A stretch of 64,000 nucleotides of DNA from GWE2-40-63 sp041664345 (GTDB lineage: Bacteria > Bacteroidota > Bacteroidia > Bacteroidales > SZUA-534), in assembly GCA_041664345.1 (NCBI GenBank), contig JBAYKX010000004.1, positions 1-64,000 of the forward strand, written 5' to 3'. Within the stretch, counting starts at the first letter, position 1. Every line of letters begins with the position of its first letter. A model generated the notes under the pieces. That model was not told the DNA's origin and ran no database searches. It worked only from the letters and a program-made list of their open reading frames with translations. Below are positions 18,168-26,244 of the stretch, piece by piece. The translations under genes and the position numbers were made by a program.

Positions 18168-19010
18168 ATGAAAGTTGAATTTTTAGATAAAAACGTTAGA
18201 GACAATTTCTGGCTTTACTTTTCAGTAATTTCCGGAATATTATCATTTTTACTACTTTTTTACATTGTATCAGACGAATACAAAGATTGTTTAAGATACT
18301 TTGGATATCTAACGTTCGGAGTGTTGATTCTAATTTATTTAATCATTTGGTACAGAGCAAATAACCTAATAAATATTAATATTAATATAGCTGAAAGTAA
18401 TGTAAATATTAAATGTGGCGATTTGTTTTTAGAAAACGGTTTGAAAACCATACCTTTTAACGAGTATTTTGACACTGTAGTAGATGATAAAATCATATCG
18501 AATAAATCCCTTAACGGAATTTTTATTAATCGTTTCTTTAAAGATAAAGTGCATGAACTTGATAATTTTATTGTTGAAAACTCTGACAATTCAGATATAA
18601 TTAATAACCAATATTTAAGACCTCAAGGAGGAAAAAATGTAAAATTTAAGTTAAGCACAATATTCGTTTATGATGATTTCATAATTACTGCGTTTTCTAA
18701 GTTTGATGAACATAATAGAGCAACTTTAACCATGCCTGAATACATTGAATTTTTAATTAATTTTTGGGATAGGGTTAATCGTATTTATGCTCAAAAAAAT
18801 GTTTCTGTGCCGATTTTTGGTTCTGGTATTACTCGAATAAAAGAACACAAAAATATTAGTGATGAAGATTTATTAAAGATAATGCTTTGGACCTTTAAAC
18901 TAAGTGAAATGAAATTTAAATACCCTGCAAAGCTATCAATAGTGATACATGAAGATAAAATTGGTCAAATTAATTTGTTTACTCTTAAATCAATTGAATT
19001 AGGGTTCTAA
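18168..19010 (+). CDS. thsA: Two-TM macro-like (DUF6430-like) effector, probable type II Thoeris ThsA
   Basis: Two N-terminal membrane helices (LYFSVISGILSFLLLFYIV and YFGYLTFGVLILIYLIIWY) are followed by a soluble domain of about 200 residues. It is macro-like, with KCGDLFLENGLKTIPFNEYFDT, KFKLSTIFVYDDFIITAF and VPIFGSGITRI, as seen in DUF6430 proteins. In type II Thoeris the effector joins membrane helices to a macro domain that binds the TIR-made histidine-ADP-ribose signal and then damages the membrane. The 5-base spacing from the TIR gene supports an operon. The assignment comes from architecture and gene order. Confidence 0.65.
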   Translation: MKVEFLDKNVRDNFWLYFSVISGILSFLLLFYIVSDEYKDCLRYFGYLTFGVLILIYLIIWYRANNLINININIAESNVNIKCGDLFLENGLKTIPFNEYFDTVVDDKIISNKSLNGIFINRFFKDKVHELDNFIVENSDNSDIINNQYLRPQGGKNVKFKLSTIFVYDDFIITAFSKFDEHNRATLTMPEYIEFLINFWDRVNRIYAQKNVSVPIFGSGITRIKEHKNISDEDLLKIMLWTFKLSEMKFKYPAKLSIVIHEDKIGQINLFTLKSIELGF

Positions 19011-19084
19011 CTCATTTGAATAAAAAACCCGAATAAAATTTAGTTTAATTTAGTAGAAAACTAAACATATACTAGGTGAATTAA

Positions 19085-19297
19085 ATAACCACTAGCTATA
19101 GCGAAAGTTCATTAAGTAAATCCATTGCTAAATTTGTATTGTACCATGAAATGCTTCATTTTGATTTTTCATTAAAACACTCTAAAGAATTTTGGGATCA
19201 AGAAAGGAAATATTCTGAATCAATATTACTTGATTCAATATTGGATAATTTAAGCCATGATTTTGAAATTCCTTTAAAAAATGTAGTAAGAGACTAA
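19085..19297 (+). pseudogene. Remnant of a YgjP/SprT-like metallopeptidase
   Basis: Between the Thoeris pair and the ApeA-like gene is an open frame of 70 codons without a convincing start. It reads AKFVLYHEMLHFDF, then SLKHSKEFWDQE, then more residues to a TAA. HEMLH is the zinc-binding HExxH motif, and the following H-S-K-x-F-W matches the third ligand region of YgjP/WLM/SprT-like peptidases. The N-terminal half of such a protein is absent upstream, so this is a 5'-truncated relic. Confidence 0.45.
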
Positions 19298-19393
19298 TAT
19301 GCCTATTTTTAAAATTATGCGGCACAGTTTTATTTAATTAATCTATTGTTTGTTTTGTTAAATAATAGATACATTCAAACTTAATCTTTTATC

Positions 19394-21118
19394 ATGCTTA
19401 GCCATACCATTAAAGCTTTTAATAGAATATTTAAAAAAGAATCAATGAAATTCAAACCCCAACATTGGGAAGTTACGAAACATAATAATGCAACATTAAA
19501 GATTTTTAAACCAACTCTTGATTGTATTGAAGAAATTTCAATGGGTGGAAAATCAACAATAACTCTTGAGATTGAAAAATTAGATGGAACAACGGAAATT
19601 CATAAATATTTATCTTTAATAAAAAAACGTAGTGATGGTATTCCATTTTCTATACATATCCCGAAATTACTTCAGGATATTGGCTCCGTAGTAGAAAAAG
19701 AAACTTACGGGTTAACAAAAAAACTATTGTTAGAGAAAAATGGTAGACAATACGTAGTTGACAAAAATTCGGTTTTTGATTTTAAGACAATATACCCAAG
19801 ACAACCACAATTTTTGGATGGCAAGTTTTCATGTATTCACAATCATCTAGATGATATTCAAGATTCATATCATCGGTTAGTTCTACCTACAGAGGACTTA
19901 GATGTTATTCATCCAACAGAGATTCTACAATTTGATGAGAATCATATGAAATTTGATTTTTCTGAATGGGATACTCAAGAGACTGATTTTGGCATAAGGT
20001 TTATGACTAAATTAGGAATGTATTCATTACTATCAATTCAGAGTATTGAATTTCATTATTATTTCATTAAGGATATTAATTCTATTATTATAGATTGTAC
20101 TGAAAAGACATCATTAGAAAAGTTCAAAAAAATAACTGAAACAATTCAACTTTGCTTTGGGTTCTTATCTGGCAAATTCTATAAAGGTGAAATATTTTAC
20201 TTGTCATCCACTTCACCAGATTTTACATCTATAGATAATTTTTTTTATCAGTCTAAAAGTGAATCACTTATAACCAATAATAGAATTATTAACTTTCAAA
20301 TATTTAAAACGAAGTATGATGCGCTTAATGATGACCTGAAAGCATCATGGAAACAATATCATAAATCTTTTCCAACGAGCGTTTTTTCTAATTTGTGTGA
20401 AAATATTTATACGTCTACTGAATTAAAAAGGAGTGTAGAGCTTATTGTTAATGCAGGAATGTTAATTGATCCTATTCAAAAAGGGGCACTTTATTCAGTA
20501 AGCATTGAAACAATAACCGAGTATTTGTACGAAAAGGATAAGGAAAAATACAACCCAATAAAAGATAAAACTGTTTGGAAAGAACTATTAGACAAATTAT
20601 TTCAAATCCTTGATAATTTTAATGAAAAAATTGATGAAGAAGGTATTACAATTCTCAAAGCAAAATTTAATAATTTAAACAGTCCAACAAACAGAGATAA
20701 ATTAACAAAACCATTTAAACTAACTGGTATTGAATTATCTGAACAAGATTTATCTACATTGGAACAACGAAATAAGTATTTACATGGCATCGAGCCCGAT
20801 AATATTAATTGGAGATTTGAACAAGATTTGATTGCCTTAAAACTTCATACCATTGTCAGTTCTCTAATCCTAAAACATTGTGGTTATGTAGGACACATAA
20901 TAAATTCAGCAGGTTGGTATGTTTTGCATGAAGGTGAGATAAAATCTACAATGGATAAGCTTGATTTTGAAGAGCTTGGTAATATAATATTAAAACTTAA
21001 AAGTAAGGATTTCGAGAATATTGACCAAATTAATAGAGCTAAATTGATAGTTGATAATTTTGACAAATTCAATCGTGCAGCATTAGAAATTGAAAATTTG
21101 ATAAGGATAATACAATAG
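19394..21118 (+). CDS. ApeA-like HEPN anti-phage protein
   Basis: This 574 aa protein has a beta-rich N-terminal half (THDST-like strands such as STITLEIEKLDGTTEIHKYL and GIPFSIHIPKLL) and a helical C-terminal half with LEQRNKYLHGIEPDN. R459, N460 and H464 form the RNxxxH motif of HEPN RNases. This two-part layout and size resemble ApeA-type defence proteins, which degrade RNA after infection. The next gene (DUF4365) starts 6 bases downstream, so the two are probably cotranscribed. The HEPN motif is seen directly. The family name ApeA is inferred from architecture. Confidence 0.55.
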   Translation: MLSHTIKAFNRIFKKESMKFKPQHWEVTKHNNATLKIFKPTLDCIEEISMGGKSTITLEIEKLDGTTEIHKYLSLIKKRSDGIPFSIHIPKLLQDIGSVVEKETYGLTKKLLLEKNGRQYVVDKNSVFDFKTIYPRQPQFLDGKFSCIHNHLDDIQDSYHRLVLPTEDLDVIHPTEILQFDENHMKFDFSEWDTQETDFGIRFMTKLGMYSLLSIQSIEFHYYFIKDINSIIIDCTEKTSLEKFKKITETIQLCFGFLSGKFYKGEIFYLSSTSPDFTSIDNFFYQSKSESLITNNRIINFQIFKTKYDALNDDLKASWKQYHKSFPTSVFSNLCENIYTSTELKRSVELIVNAGMLIDPIQKGALYSVSIETITEYLYEKDKEKYNPIKDKTVWKELLDKLFQILDNFNEKIDEEGITILKAKFNNLNSPTNRDKLTKPFKLTGIELSEQDLSTLEQRNKYLHGIEPDNINWRFEQDLIALKLHTIVSSLILKHCGYVGHIINSAGWYVLHEGEIKSTMDKLDFEELGNIILKLKSKDFENIDQINRAKLIVDNFDKFNRAALEIENLIRIIQ

Positions 21119-21124
21119 TTCCCC

Positions 21125-22213
21125 ATGCCCCACAGAAAACAAAATATTAAAACCGAGTTTCAAGGAGTTAACTATATTGCACAGGTTTTAAATAGTGCCA
21201 ACTGTATATTTAATAAAATTGATGGGTCAAATGATATTGGTTTAGATGGTTATATTGAGTTTGTAGAAAATGAAAGTGCTACCGGTTTATGCATTGGAGT
21301 TCAAATAAAATCCGGGGAATCATACCAAAATGGCACAAAAAGTCAAGTTCTAATACCTTCAGATAAAAACCATCTTGGGTATTGGAAGAATCATTTACTT
21401 CCAATTATTGGTATTGTATATATTCCTTCTGAAAATCAAGCATATTGGATTGATATAACGAAATACCTTAATGGTATTAAAAATATAGACGCCATTGGTT
21501 CTTATACCATTTCAATTCCAAAAGATAATATTTTCTCTATTCAAGAATTTTCATCATTTTATAAAAGCATCTATAATTACAAAGTGGTTTTTAATAAAGA
21601 CTGGAATTTCGGTAAGGCATTAAAATTACTTGTACCTGAAAATGGCATTAATGATCGAATATTTGCAATAAAATCTCTTTTCCATTTTCACCGGAATGAC
21701 CGTGAAAGTTGGTTTTATTTGGTTAATCAATTTAGAATTGAAGCTGATTTCAAAATTCAAAAATTACTCATTTTTACGATTAGGCATTTAATCAGTCATG
21801 GTGATATTTTTTGGCATAAAGACAACATTTTATCTGAAGACATCACGAATTATGGACGCAAATTAATTAAAGACACTTTTAATGTTTCTGATATTGGAAA
21901 GCTACTAAATCACATTGATGAAGCTGGAATAACGAGAGGTAGCATGGGTCAGAATATCTATCCTTTAATTGATTTGGTTACAAATAAAGTAGATTGCCTT
22001 AAAGAAGTTATTATGAATGATGATACTTCTGATAATGCAAGAACTTGGGCTGGTGTTATTCTCATTAATGAATTTCAGCATTATGATATAGATAGGGCCA
22101 TCAAGTTTGCTGATAGTATGCTTTTTAATTTCCCTGATGCTGATAATATAGAGCAATTTACACTTATAAAGGAAGCTCTTACTAATGATGGTTTTGTTGA
22201 TTTTACCGGTTAG
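21125..22213 (+). CDS. DUF4365 protein (PD-(D/E)XK-like)
   Basis: The N-terminal 140 residues match DUF4365: the order is NDIGLDGYIEFVE, then CIGVQIKSGESY, then WKNHLLPIIGIVYIPSENQAYWIDI. D-G-x-D, E and Q-x-K form the PD-(D/E)XK-type core, so a nuclease role is possible. The C-terminal 220 residues are helical and unrecognised. It directly follows the ApeA-like gene (6 bases). DUF4365 genes are frequent in defence islands. Whether it acts with the ApeA-like protein or alone is not known. Confidence 0.65.
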   Translation: MPHRKQNIKTEFQGVNYIAQVLNSANCIFNKIDGSNDIGLDGYIEFVENESATGLCIGVQIKSGESYQNGTKSQVLIPSDKNHLGYWKNHLLPIIGIVYIPSENQAYWIDITKYLNGIKNIDAIGSYTISIPKDNIFSIQEFSSFYKSIYNYKVVFNKDWNFGKALKLLVPENGINDRIFAIKSLFHFHRNDRESWFYLVNQFRIEADFKIQKLLIFTIRHLISHGDIFWHKDNILSEDITNYGRKLIKDTFNVSDIGKLLNHIDEAGITRGSMGQNIYPLIDLVTNKVDCLKEVIMNDDTSDNARTWAGVILINEFQHYDIDRAIKFADSMLFNFPDADNIEQFTLIKEALTNDGFVDFTG

Positions 22214-22263
22214 AATCTTAGACTTGTTATTTCTATTCAAATAATACTTGCTTTTGATAATTC

Positions 22264-22316
22264 TGTTCATTATATTTGAGTGTTCATTGTCAATGAACAA
22301 CAAGTATTAATGAACA
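22264..22316. promoter_or_regulatory. Nested inverted repeats, probable operator of the eight-gene defence operon
   Basis: Four half-sites are arranged symmetrically: TGTTCATT at 22264-22271 and 22281-22288, then AATGAACA at 22292-22299 and 22309-22316. The inner pair is separated by 3 bases, and each outer half-site is exactly 9 bases from its inner neighbour. The centre of symmetry is 22290. It ends 12 bases before the ATG at 22329, whose product has a winged-helix segment, so autoregulation by this protein is a natural guess. Confidence 0.7.
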
Positions 22317-22328
22317 AACTCTTAAAGG

Positions 22329-23339
22329 ATGTATAAAAACAGTGATTATATATACGATGCCATTGTTCAATTTGAACAAGTAACGGGTCTTCCTACTCAA
22401 ATTGAAAGTAACCGGAAAGAGTATGATGGAATTATTGACATCAATGGATATTCTTTTACTATTGAGGCAAAAACGGAGTTGCGAAAAGAAAATAAAGGTT
22501 TTCTGCTTACCCGGTTGGATGAATTAAGAACCATGACAAATCGCCCTACCTTGGTAATAGGTAAGTATATTGCAACAGAAGTTGCCCGTGAACTGAAAGA
22601 AAATGAAATCAATTACCTGGATGTCGCCGGAAATTGCTTCATAAAGAATAAAAATTTGGTAATTTATGTGGCGGGCCAAAAAGTGCAACGTAAAGGGAAA
22701 ACCAATCAAGCCAAAGCTTTTCAAGAAGCCGGTATAAAAATCATTTTTACCCTACTCTCTAATCCCGATAATCTACAACTTTCTTATAGGGAACTGGCTG
22801 AACTTGCCGATGTATCTATTGGTTCTGTAAGCAATGTGATGAAAGAACTGGAGGACCTAAACTTTATACTAAAAACCAAATTAAAACGGGTATTAAAGAA
22901 TAAACCCATGCTGCTGGAACGATGGGTAGTTGCTTATCAGGACGTACTTCGCCCACGATTAGTAAAAAAACAAATGCGCTTTACAAAATTAGATTCAGCA
23001 AAAAACTGGCAGAAGATAGCATTGAACCAAGAAGAAATAACTACCCTTTGGGGAGGTGAACCGGCTGCTGCATACCTAACCAACCAATTAACCCCTGAGA
23101 AGTTTACCCTTTATACCGATGAAAGTTGGCAAAAATTAGGTCAGGATTTAGGATTAGTGACCGACAACGCTGGCACCATTGAAATACTACAACTCTTTTA
23201 TCGGGTGAATGATAACAACAGGAATAGACAAACTGTACCTGCCCTTTTAGTTTATGCCGATTTAATAGGAAGTGGATACAGCAGAAATATTGAAACCGCA
23301 AAAATAATCTTGGAGAATGAGCTGCAACATATCAAGTGA
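22329..23339 (+). CDS. AbiEi-like HTH protein with PD-(D/E)XK-like N-terminus; first gene of MADS-like operon
   Basis: This 336 aa protein has an N-terminal core (EYDGIIDINGYSFTIEAKTE: D, then E-x-K) as in PD-(D/E)XK folds, and then a DNA-binding segment at about residues 150-185 (LSYRELAELADVSIGSVSNVMKELEDLNFI). The remaining C-terminal part is of the COG4861/AbiEi type. In AbiE systems AbiEi is a repressor-antitoxin that pairs with a nucleotidyltransferase, and here a nucleotidyltransferase gene follows with a 23-base overlap. The ATG at 22329 lies 12 bases after a four-half-site palindrome. I infer that it regulates the operon and perhaps the nucleotidyltransferase. Confidence 0.75.
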   Translation: MYKNSDYIYDAIVQFEQVTGLPTQIESNRKEYDGIIDINGYSFTIEAKTELRKENKGFLLTRLDELRTMTNRPTLVIGKYIATEVARELKENEINYLDVAGNCFIKNKNLVIYVAGQKVQRKGKTNQAKAFQEAGIKIIFTLLSNPDNLQLSYRELAELADVSIGSVSNVMKELEDLNFILKTKLKRVLKNKPMLLERWVVAYQDVLRPRLVKKQMRFTKLDSAKNWQKIALNQEEITTLWGGEPAAAYLTNQLTPEKFTLYTDESWQKLGQDLGLVTDNAGTIEILQLFYRVNDNNRNRQTVPALLVYADLIGSGYSRNIETAKIILENELQHIK

Positions 23340-24159
23340 AGGTTTTAATAACCCACTATTAAAAGAACTGTTGCAAAAATTGACCCAATATTTTGAATCA
23401 ATTGATTCAGAGTTTTATGTAATTGGAGCCACAGCAAGGGATATAATTTTGAGTAGTATTCATAACCATCAATCGGCCAGAAGTACCGGCGATTTGGATA
23501 TTGCCATAGCTATTCCCGATTGGAAAAAGTTTGAACAAATTTCAGACGGACTAGTTGCATTAGGATTTTATAAATCCACTCGTGAGAAGCAAGCATTTTG
23601 GTATAAAAAATATTTCAAGTTAGATATAGTTCCATTCGGTGAAGTTGCAAAAGCTGATGACAATATTTATTGGCCACCGGAAGAAGAATTTGCCATGTCT
23701 ATTGTGGGTTTTACTGAGGTGGCAAAACACACCATTGAAGTCACTATTGATGAAGAATTCATCATCAAAGTGGCTTCCTTACCCGGAGTTTTTATTCTAA
23801 AACTAGCAGCTTTTAACGACAAAAAAGCAACAACCAATAAACATTCCGATGACCTGGCATTTATTATTAATAACTATCTGGAAATTAATCAGGATAGAGC
23901 AATAAGTGAACATTACGATCTGTATGAAGCTGAAAACTTTGACATTTTTATTTCCGGAGCCACACTGGTTGGAAGAGATGTGAAAAGGATAATTGCAGAT
24001 AACACTAAAACACTTGAAACATTTGTTGAGATTCTTCACAATGAAATCGACTTAGAAGACGAGAGTATGCTTATAAATCAAATGCTGGAAACACATAAAT
24101 ATCTAAAATACGAAGAAACAATAGAAGCCTTAAAATGCATTCTGCAAGAGCTAAAATAG
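23317..24159 (+). CDS. Nucleotidyltransferase (AbiEii-like/COG4849), second gene of MADS-like operon
   Basis: The NTase-fold motif is present as GATARDIIL, then STGDLDIAIAIPDW (DxD metal ligands), then KLDIVPFGEV for the third acidic residue, in 280 aa. It overlaps the AbiEi-like gene by 23 bases and ends 6 bases before the methyltransferase gene. In AbiE-type TA systems the nucleotidyltransferase is the toxin (for example tRNA modification). In this operon it may be an effector held off by the AbiEi-like protein or by methylation status. Substrate unknown. Confidence 0.8.
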   Translation: MSCNISSEGFNNPLLKELLQKLTQYFESIDSEFYVIGATARDIILSSIHNHQSARSTGDLDIAIAIPDWKKFEQISDGLVALGFYKSTREKQAFWYKKYFKLDIVPFGEVAKADDNIYWPPEEEFAMSIVGFTEVAKHTIEVTIDEEFIIKVASLPGVFILKLAAFNDKKATTNKHSDDLAFIINNYLEINQDRAISEHYDLYEAENFDIFISGATLVGRDVKRIIADNTKTLETFVEILHNEIDLEDESMLINQMLETHKYLKYEETIEALKCILQELK

Positions 24160-24165
24160 AAAAAT

Positions 24166-26244
24166 ATGAGCGAAGAAAATATAACCAATGCCACCAACGA
24201 GGAAGTGGTGCTCGAAGACAATCAGGTAATATGTGCCTTAACCGATTTAGTAAAACCAGCTAAAAGCAAAGAACTTACGCTGCAATCGCTTATTGCCATG
24301 CTCAATGAGGAATATGGCTTTGAAATGAACGATATGGAGCGCGATTTCAGTTTTTCATATACAGATTCTGAAGGCAAAACCAAAAGGATAAAATTGGATT
24401 TGGCTGTATTTGAAGCAGGTAAACCCCACGATGCCGATGGACTCATACGGATTTGTGTAGTAAACGATGATAAAACCAAATCGAAAGACAGCAAGAAGGG
24501 TGTGGAAGCTACGTTGCAAGCAGCTCTGGAAGCTGCTGATAAATGTGAATTCGGACTTTGGACAAATGGCGATGAATTTCACTTTCTGCAACGTGAAATG
24601 GATGAGTGGAGCCAAGTGAATTGCAACGACATTTCAGATTTCCCCGGTGCCGGACAAACTATGGAGGATTTGGAGAAATGGGCCGACCGGATTAAACCCC
24701 GTAAACCTGCCAATGATTCACTAATTCGCACTTTTAAACGATGCCACGACTATATTTATGGAAACGAAGGCATGAAAAAGACAGCCTTTTGGGAATTGCT
24801 TAACCTGATTTTTTGCAAGATTTACGATGAAAAACGCCGTTTTATACCTTCGCCCAATGGCGAAAGCTACCGCCGTAAATTCTGGGTCGGAGTAAAAGAA
24901 CAAAACTCCGATGAAGGATTAAAAAGCATCTCCAAACGCATAAAAGGAATTTTTCAAGAGTTAAAAACGGATCCACTTTTTTCTGAAGTGTTTGATGGCA
25001 ACGAACAGATTAACCTTTCTGAAAGAGGGTTGGCATTTGTAGCCGGGGAACTTGCCAAATACTCCTTTTTGGATGCCACCGTGGATGTGAAAGGAACTGC
25101 CTACGAAACCATTGTTTCGAATACCTTAAAACAGGAAGCCGGACAATTTTTTACACCCCGAAACCTAATACGTTGCATGGTGGAAATGATGGATCCAACC
25201 GAGAACATGCGTATTTTGGACCCTGCATGTGGTTCGGGTGGATTTCTCACCATTGTACTCGACCATGTTCGTAAGAAAATAACCGAAGAAATGTATCCTG
25301 AATTATCGGGACTATATCTTGCCGAAAAATTTAACTCACAGGAGGTTAACGACCGGGTGAAAGTATATGCCGAAAAAATGATTTTTGGTTTTGATTTTGA
25401 CCCTGACCTAAAAAAAGCAGCCCGAATGAATATGGTAATGGCCGGTGATGGCCACGCCAATATATTCAATATCAATTCGCTCGATTATCCTAATGGTCCG
25501 AAAACCGATGAACTCCTAAAAATAAAAGAAACCATTCAACGCAGCATTGCCAAAAGCAACGACAAGAATATACCTTATGAAACCGACGATGCCCGTGAGA
25601 AATTTGACCTGATTTTTACAAACCCTCCGTTTGGCGCTAAGGTAGAAGTTGATTTTGAAATTTCGAAACGATATGAGCTAGGACATAACTGGAACAAAGA
25701 TTCATTTGGCAATTATCAAATGGGCACCGTTAGCAGCAGTGAAGCACCTGAAGTGCTTTTCATTGAGCAATGTTACAACTATCTGAAACCGGGTGGACGT
25801 TTAGCCATTGTGCTGCCCGATGGAATTTTGGGAAATCCGAATACCGAATATGTTCGTGATTGGATTTTGAAACGATTTAAATTACTAGCGTCCATTGACC
25901 TTCCTGTTGAAACTTTTCTCCCTCAGGTGGGAGTGCAAGCATCCTTACTCTTCCTTCAAAAGAAAACTTCTGCTGAACGTGATGCTGCCGTAAATGGAGA
26001 AGATTATGAAGTATTTATGGCAATAGCTGAAAGTATTGGAAAAGATCGTCGAGGAGTACAAGTTTATAAACGGGATGAAGATGGTGCAGAACTTCTCTTT
26101 GACGAAAAAAAAGAAATCCTTTTTCATGATAATATTGGAAATGTAAAATTAAATAGCCGCAAAGTAAGAGTTAAACGATTAGATGATGACTTGCCTACTA
26201 TAAGGACAGAATATTATAAATTTATAAAGACTGCAAAACAATGA
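24166..26244 (+). CDS. Type I-like N6-adenine DNA methyltransferase (HsdM type) of MADS-like operon
   Basis: This 692 aa protein has an N-terminal domain like HSDR_N (DFSFSYTDSEGKTKRIKLDLAVFE, about residues 58-85), a helical segment, then the methyltransferase core. Motif I is ILDPACGSGGFLTI (D352 region) and motif IV is IFTNPPFGAKV (N486). N6-adenine methylation of host DNA is the expected activity and, as in type I systems, it should need the specificity subunit at 26241 to choose its site. The stop overlaps that gene by 4 bases (ATGA). There is no HsdR helicase in the operon. Restriction would come from the NERD/ATPase proteins downstream. The GC content here is visibly higher than in the genes at 15-22 kb. 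Confidence 0.9.
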   Translation: MSEENITNATNEEVVLEDNQVICALTDLVKPAKSKELTLQSLIAMLNEEYGFEMNDMERDFSFSYTDSEGKTKRIKLDLAVFEAGKPHDADGLIRICVVNDDKTKSKDSKKGVEATLQAALEAADKCEFGLWTNGDEFHFLQREMDEWSQVNCNDISDFPGAGQTMEDLEKWADRIKPRKPANDSLIRTFKRCHDYIYGNEGMKKTAFWELLNLIFCKIYDEKRRFIPSPNGESYRRKFWVGVKEQNSDEGLKSISKRIKGIFQELKTDPLFSEVFDGNEQINLSERGLAFVAGELAKYSFLDATVDVKGTAYETIVSNTLKQEAGQFFTPRNLIRCMVEMMDPTENMRILDPACGSGGFLTIVLDHVRKKITEEMYPELSGLYLAEKFNSQEVNDRVKVYAEKMIFGFDFDPDLKKAARMNMVMAGDGHANIFNINSLDYPNGPKTDELLKIKETIQRSIAKSNDKNIPYETDDAREKFDLIFTNPPFGAKVEVDFEISKRYELGHNWNKDSFGNYQMGTVSSSEAPEVLFIEQCYNYLKPGGRLAIVLPDGILGNPNTEYVRDWILKRFKLLASIDLPVETFLPQVGVQASLLFLQKKTSAERDAAVNGEDYEVFMAIAESIGKDRRGVQVYKRDEDGAELLFDEKKEILFHDNIGNVKLNSRKVRVKRLDDDLPTIRTEYYKFIKTAKQ

